Source: Platycnemis pennipes (taxonomy: Eukaryota; Arthropoda; Insecta; Odonata; Platycnemididae). From it: a DNA stretch of 64,000 bases. The first letter of the stretch is position 1; each line of letters begins with the position of its first letter. The DNA lies in contig OW121857.1 in NCBI GenBank assembly GCA_933228895.1, positions 73,279,672-73,343,671 on the forward strand, in the 5' to 3' direction. Under the pieces are notes generated by a model. It was given only the letters and a program-made list of their open reading frames with translations, did no database searches and was not told the origin of the DNA. Positions 62,831 to 64,000 of this stretch are shown here, piece after piece. A program made the translations under genes and the position numbers.

Positions 62831-63783
62831 CTTCAAGTGGACTTGCGTGGCTCTCATGTCATGTGAGATGTCTGTAGCAATGGCGTCGTAACTTCCTGAT
62901 GCTTTCCCTCGTCTCGGATTGGTGGAAACATTATTGCGGTGACGCTCGGAGATATAAGTACTCAATTAAACGAAGCGCCTCCTAATTGAAAGACGAAATC
63001 ATCCAGCAATTTCCGTGCCGAGGCGTAAGCGAATATGCCCCGAGTATTACATACTGAGCGCGCTAGGTCTGGCTCACGTATCTAGCAATTTCCCGTGATT
63101 CTCCGTAATGACACTTAATCTCTGCCGAGGAATCACTAGCCGCTTTGACCTCCCTCTTTGCACCTGCATCGTCGTCCTCCAAAGCGGCCTTCCATTCATT
63201 CCCCAGTGTTTCCTCATATACGCGCCACCCCGTGCACGGAGCACGAACAATCGCTCATAGCAACAACGCGAGAGTCAAGGGATTCTTTCCTTCTGTGTGC
63301 AACAACCCTCACCCCCTTGTTCATCATCCCCGCAGGTGATGCAAGAGGTAGCCGCCGTCATCCATTTCACGTTTGCCTCCTCCCCCCACCTCACGGCCGA
63401 GCTTCGCGTGCATCCTAGACCCGCATTGGCCTACGCCTCTCCATAACACGCTCTTGCGATTGCGACCTGCCCCCGGTGAATGCGAGTTCTTCCAGCGGAT
63501 CGCCCGGAACGAATGCTCCTTCGGCGATTGTGTTATTCCGATAGCTTTCTTCTCCAGTGTGCCGAGATGCTTATCGGGAAGTAAAAGGTGAGGTAACATC
63601 CCGCGACCAGTTCTGATCCTTTGGAAAGTCACAGGGAGAATCTGCTCAAGAGATCTTGTTCGCCGCTTAGTGTTACAGTTCCTTTCGATGCGTGAGTGTC
63701 TACTTGAGGTTTTTTTTTTATTTCAGCTCAGAGCATTAAAATAAACCAGGTGCATTGATAGAGTTACCAAATAATTCAACATC

Positions 63784-63813
63784 AAGTTAGGCAAGTTTAA
63801 TCTTGCCTAACTT
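63784..63813. repeat. Perfect inverted repeat, 12-bp arms
   Basis: AAGTTAGGCAAG (63784-63795) and CTTGCCTAACTT (63802-63813) pair perfectly around TTTAAT. It stands alone in AT-rich sequence near the right edge, so a link to a larger element outside the window cannot be judged. Confidence 0.85.
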
Positions 63814-64000
63814 TTCACTCATAATTATTAGGAATTTCTTAATTTTTTTAGTTTTCTCATTCGGTAGAATTTCGTCCTAATCATATAATATGTAAAGTTC
63901 TTTAAAAAATTGAACAAAAATGTTTTGGTCTGTTATTGTTAGCTAGGCAATGAATTGAGTCATATAATTTGTTTCATAATGTAGTATTAGACTGTAATCC

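Larger units (their letters stand above)
19984..64000 (+). other. hth: Downstream hth intron (right end outside window)
   Basis: The next homeodomain exon should start HPYPSE, encode a QLAQDTGLT-like segment and be about 77 bp if the MEIS exon pattern holds. I did not find it by eye on the + strand, so the intron seems to exceed 44 kb. A 77-bp exon is easily missed by eye, which is the main uncertainty. The content is unique AT-rich sequence alternating with GC-richer blocks, plus the repeats listed separately. Open frames such as 45920-46336, 55627-56157, 62241-62669 and 51731-52411 show no recognisable domain, and the last three lie wholly or largely in low-complexity or pyrimidine-rich DNA. 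Confidence 0.65.

Noticed and set aside
62241..62877. Overlapping 142- and 196-codon open frames
   Set aside because: Both span the same purine-to-pyrimidine tract in different frames, so they reflect composition. No domain is seen.
1..64000. CRISPR array, bacterial operon or viral insertion
   Set aside because: No regularly spaced repeats, no ribosome-binding-site/ORF trains, and no viral polymerase or capsid-like frames were seen. The hth exon with splice sites marks the DNA as animal nuclear sequence.

Overview
The window looks like nuclear DNA of an insect or close pancrustacean relative. It is AT-rich, has no operon-like gene packing, and carries one convincing protein-coding segment: an internal exon of homothorax (hth, the MEIS/PREP-class TALE homeobox gene) on the + strand at 19835-19983. 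The exon encodes an acidic linker and the N-terminal arm plus helix 1 of the TALE homeodomain. It has a clean 3' splice site and a perfect GTAAGT donor. Its residues match the fly-type sequence ([19 protein letters not shown]) as I remember it, rather than the vertebrate MEIS version. The species cannot be named from the sequence.

Layout: 1-19834 reads as the upstream hth intron and 19984-64000 as the downstream intron. I did not find the next homeodomain exon (expected to start HPYPSE) or the MEIS-domain exons by eye, so both introns appear to run off the window. No other open reading frame shows a recognisable protein domain; the long ones lie in low-complexity purine/pyrimidine tracts, where stop codons are rare.

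The introns hold mostly unique sequence plus old mobile-element debris: four related tRNA-headed SINE copies (12955-13200 minus, 16553-16850 minus, 33258-33556 plus, 35350-35636 minus), several other tRNA-headed fragments (16290-16436, 21280-21360, 28718-28795, 42600-42712, 52557-52680, possibly 41085-41230), a 281-bp fold-back element (18530-18810), a 137-bp element with 28-bp terminal inverted repeats (44625-44761), a LINE-like 3' end on the minus strand (54496 to about 55050), and a 111-bp-period duplication (51550-51745).

The large-scale structure is a compositional mosaic. AT-rich blocks of about 0.5-1.3 kb alternate with GC-richer blocks roughly every 2 kb. Many GC-richer blocks hold long strand-asymmetric tracts, often purine-rich first and pyrimidine-rich second on the + strand. 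G-quadruplex motifs, a G16 run and three 12-13 nt (CG)n runs lie in these blocks. I saw no new multi-gene system. The points most worth following are the hth exon/intron junction (possible conserved splicing control and truncated isoform), the SINE family, the fold-back elements and the R-to-Y tract architecture.
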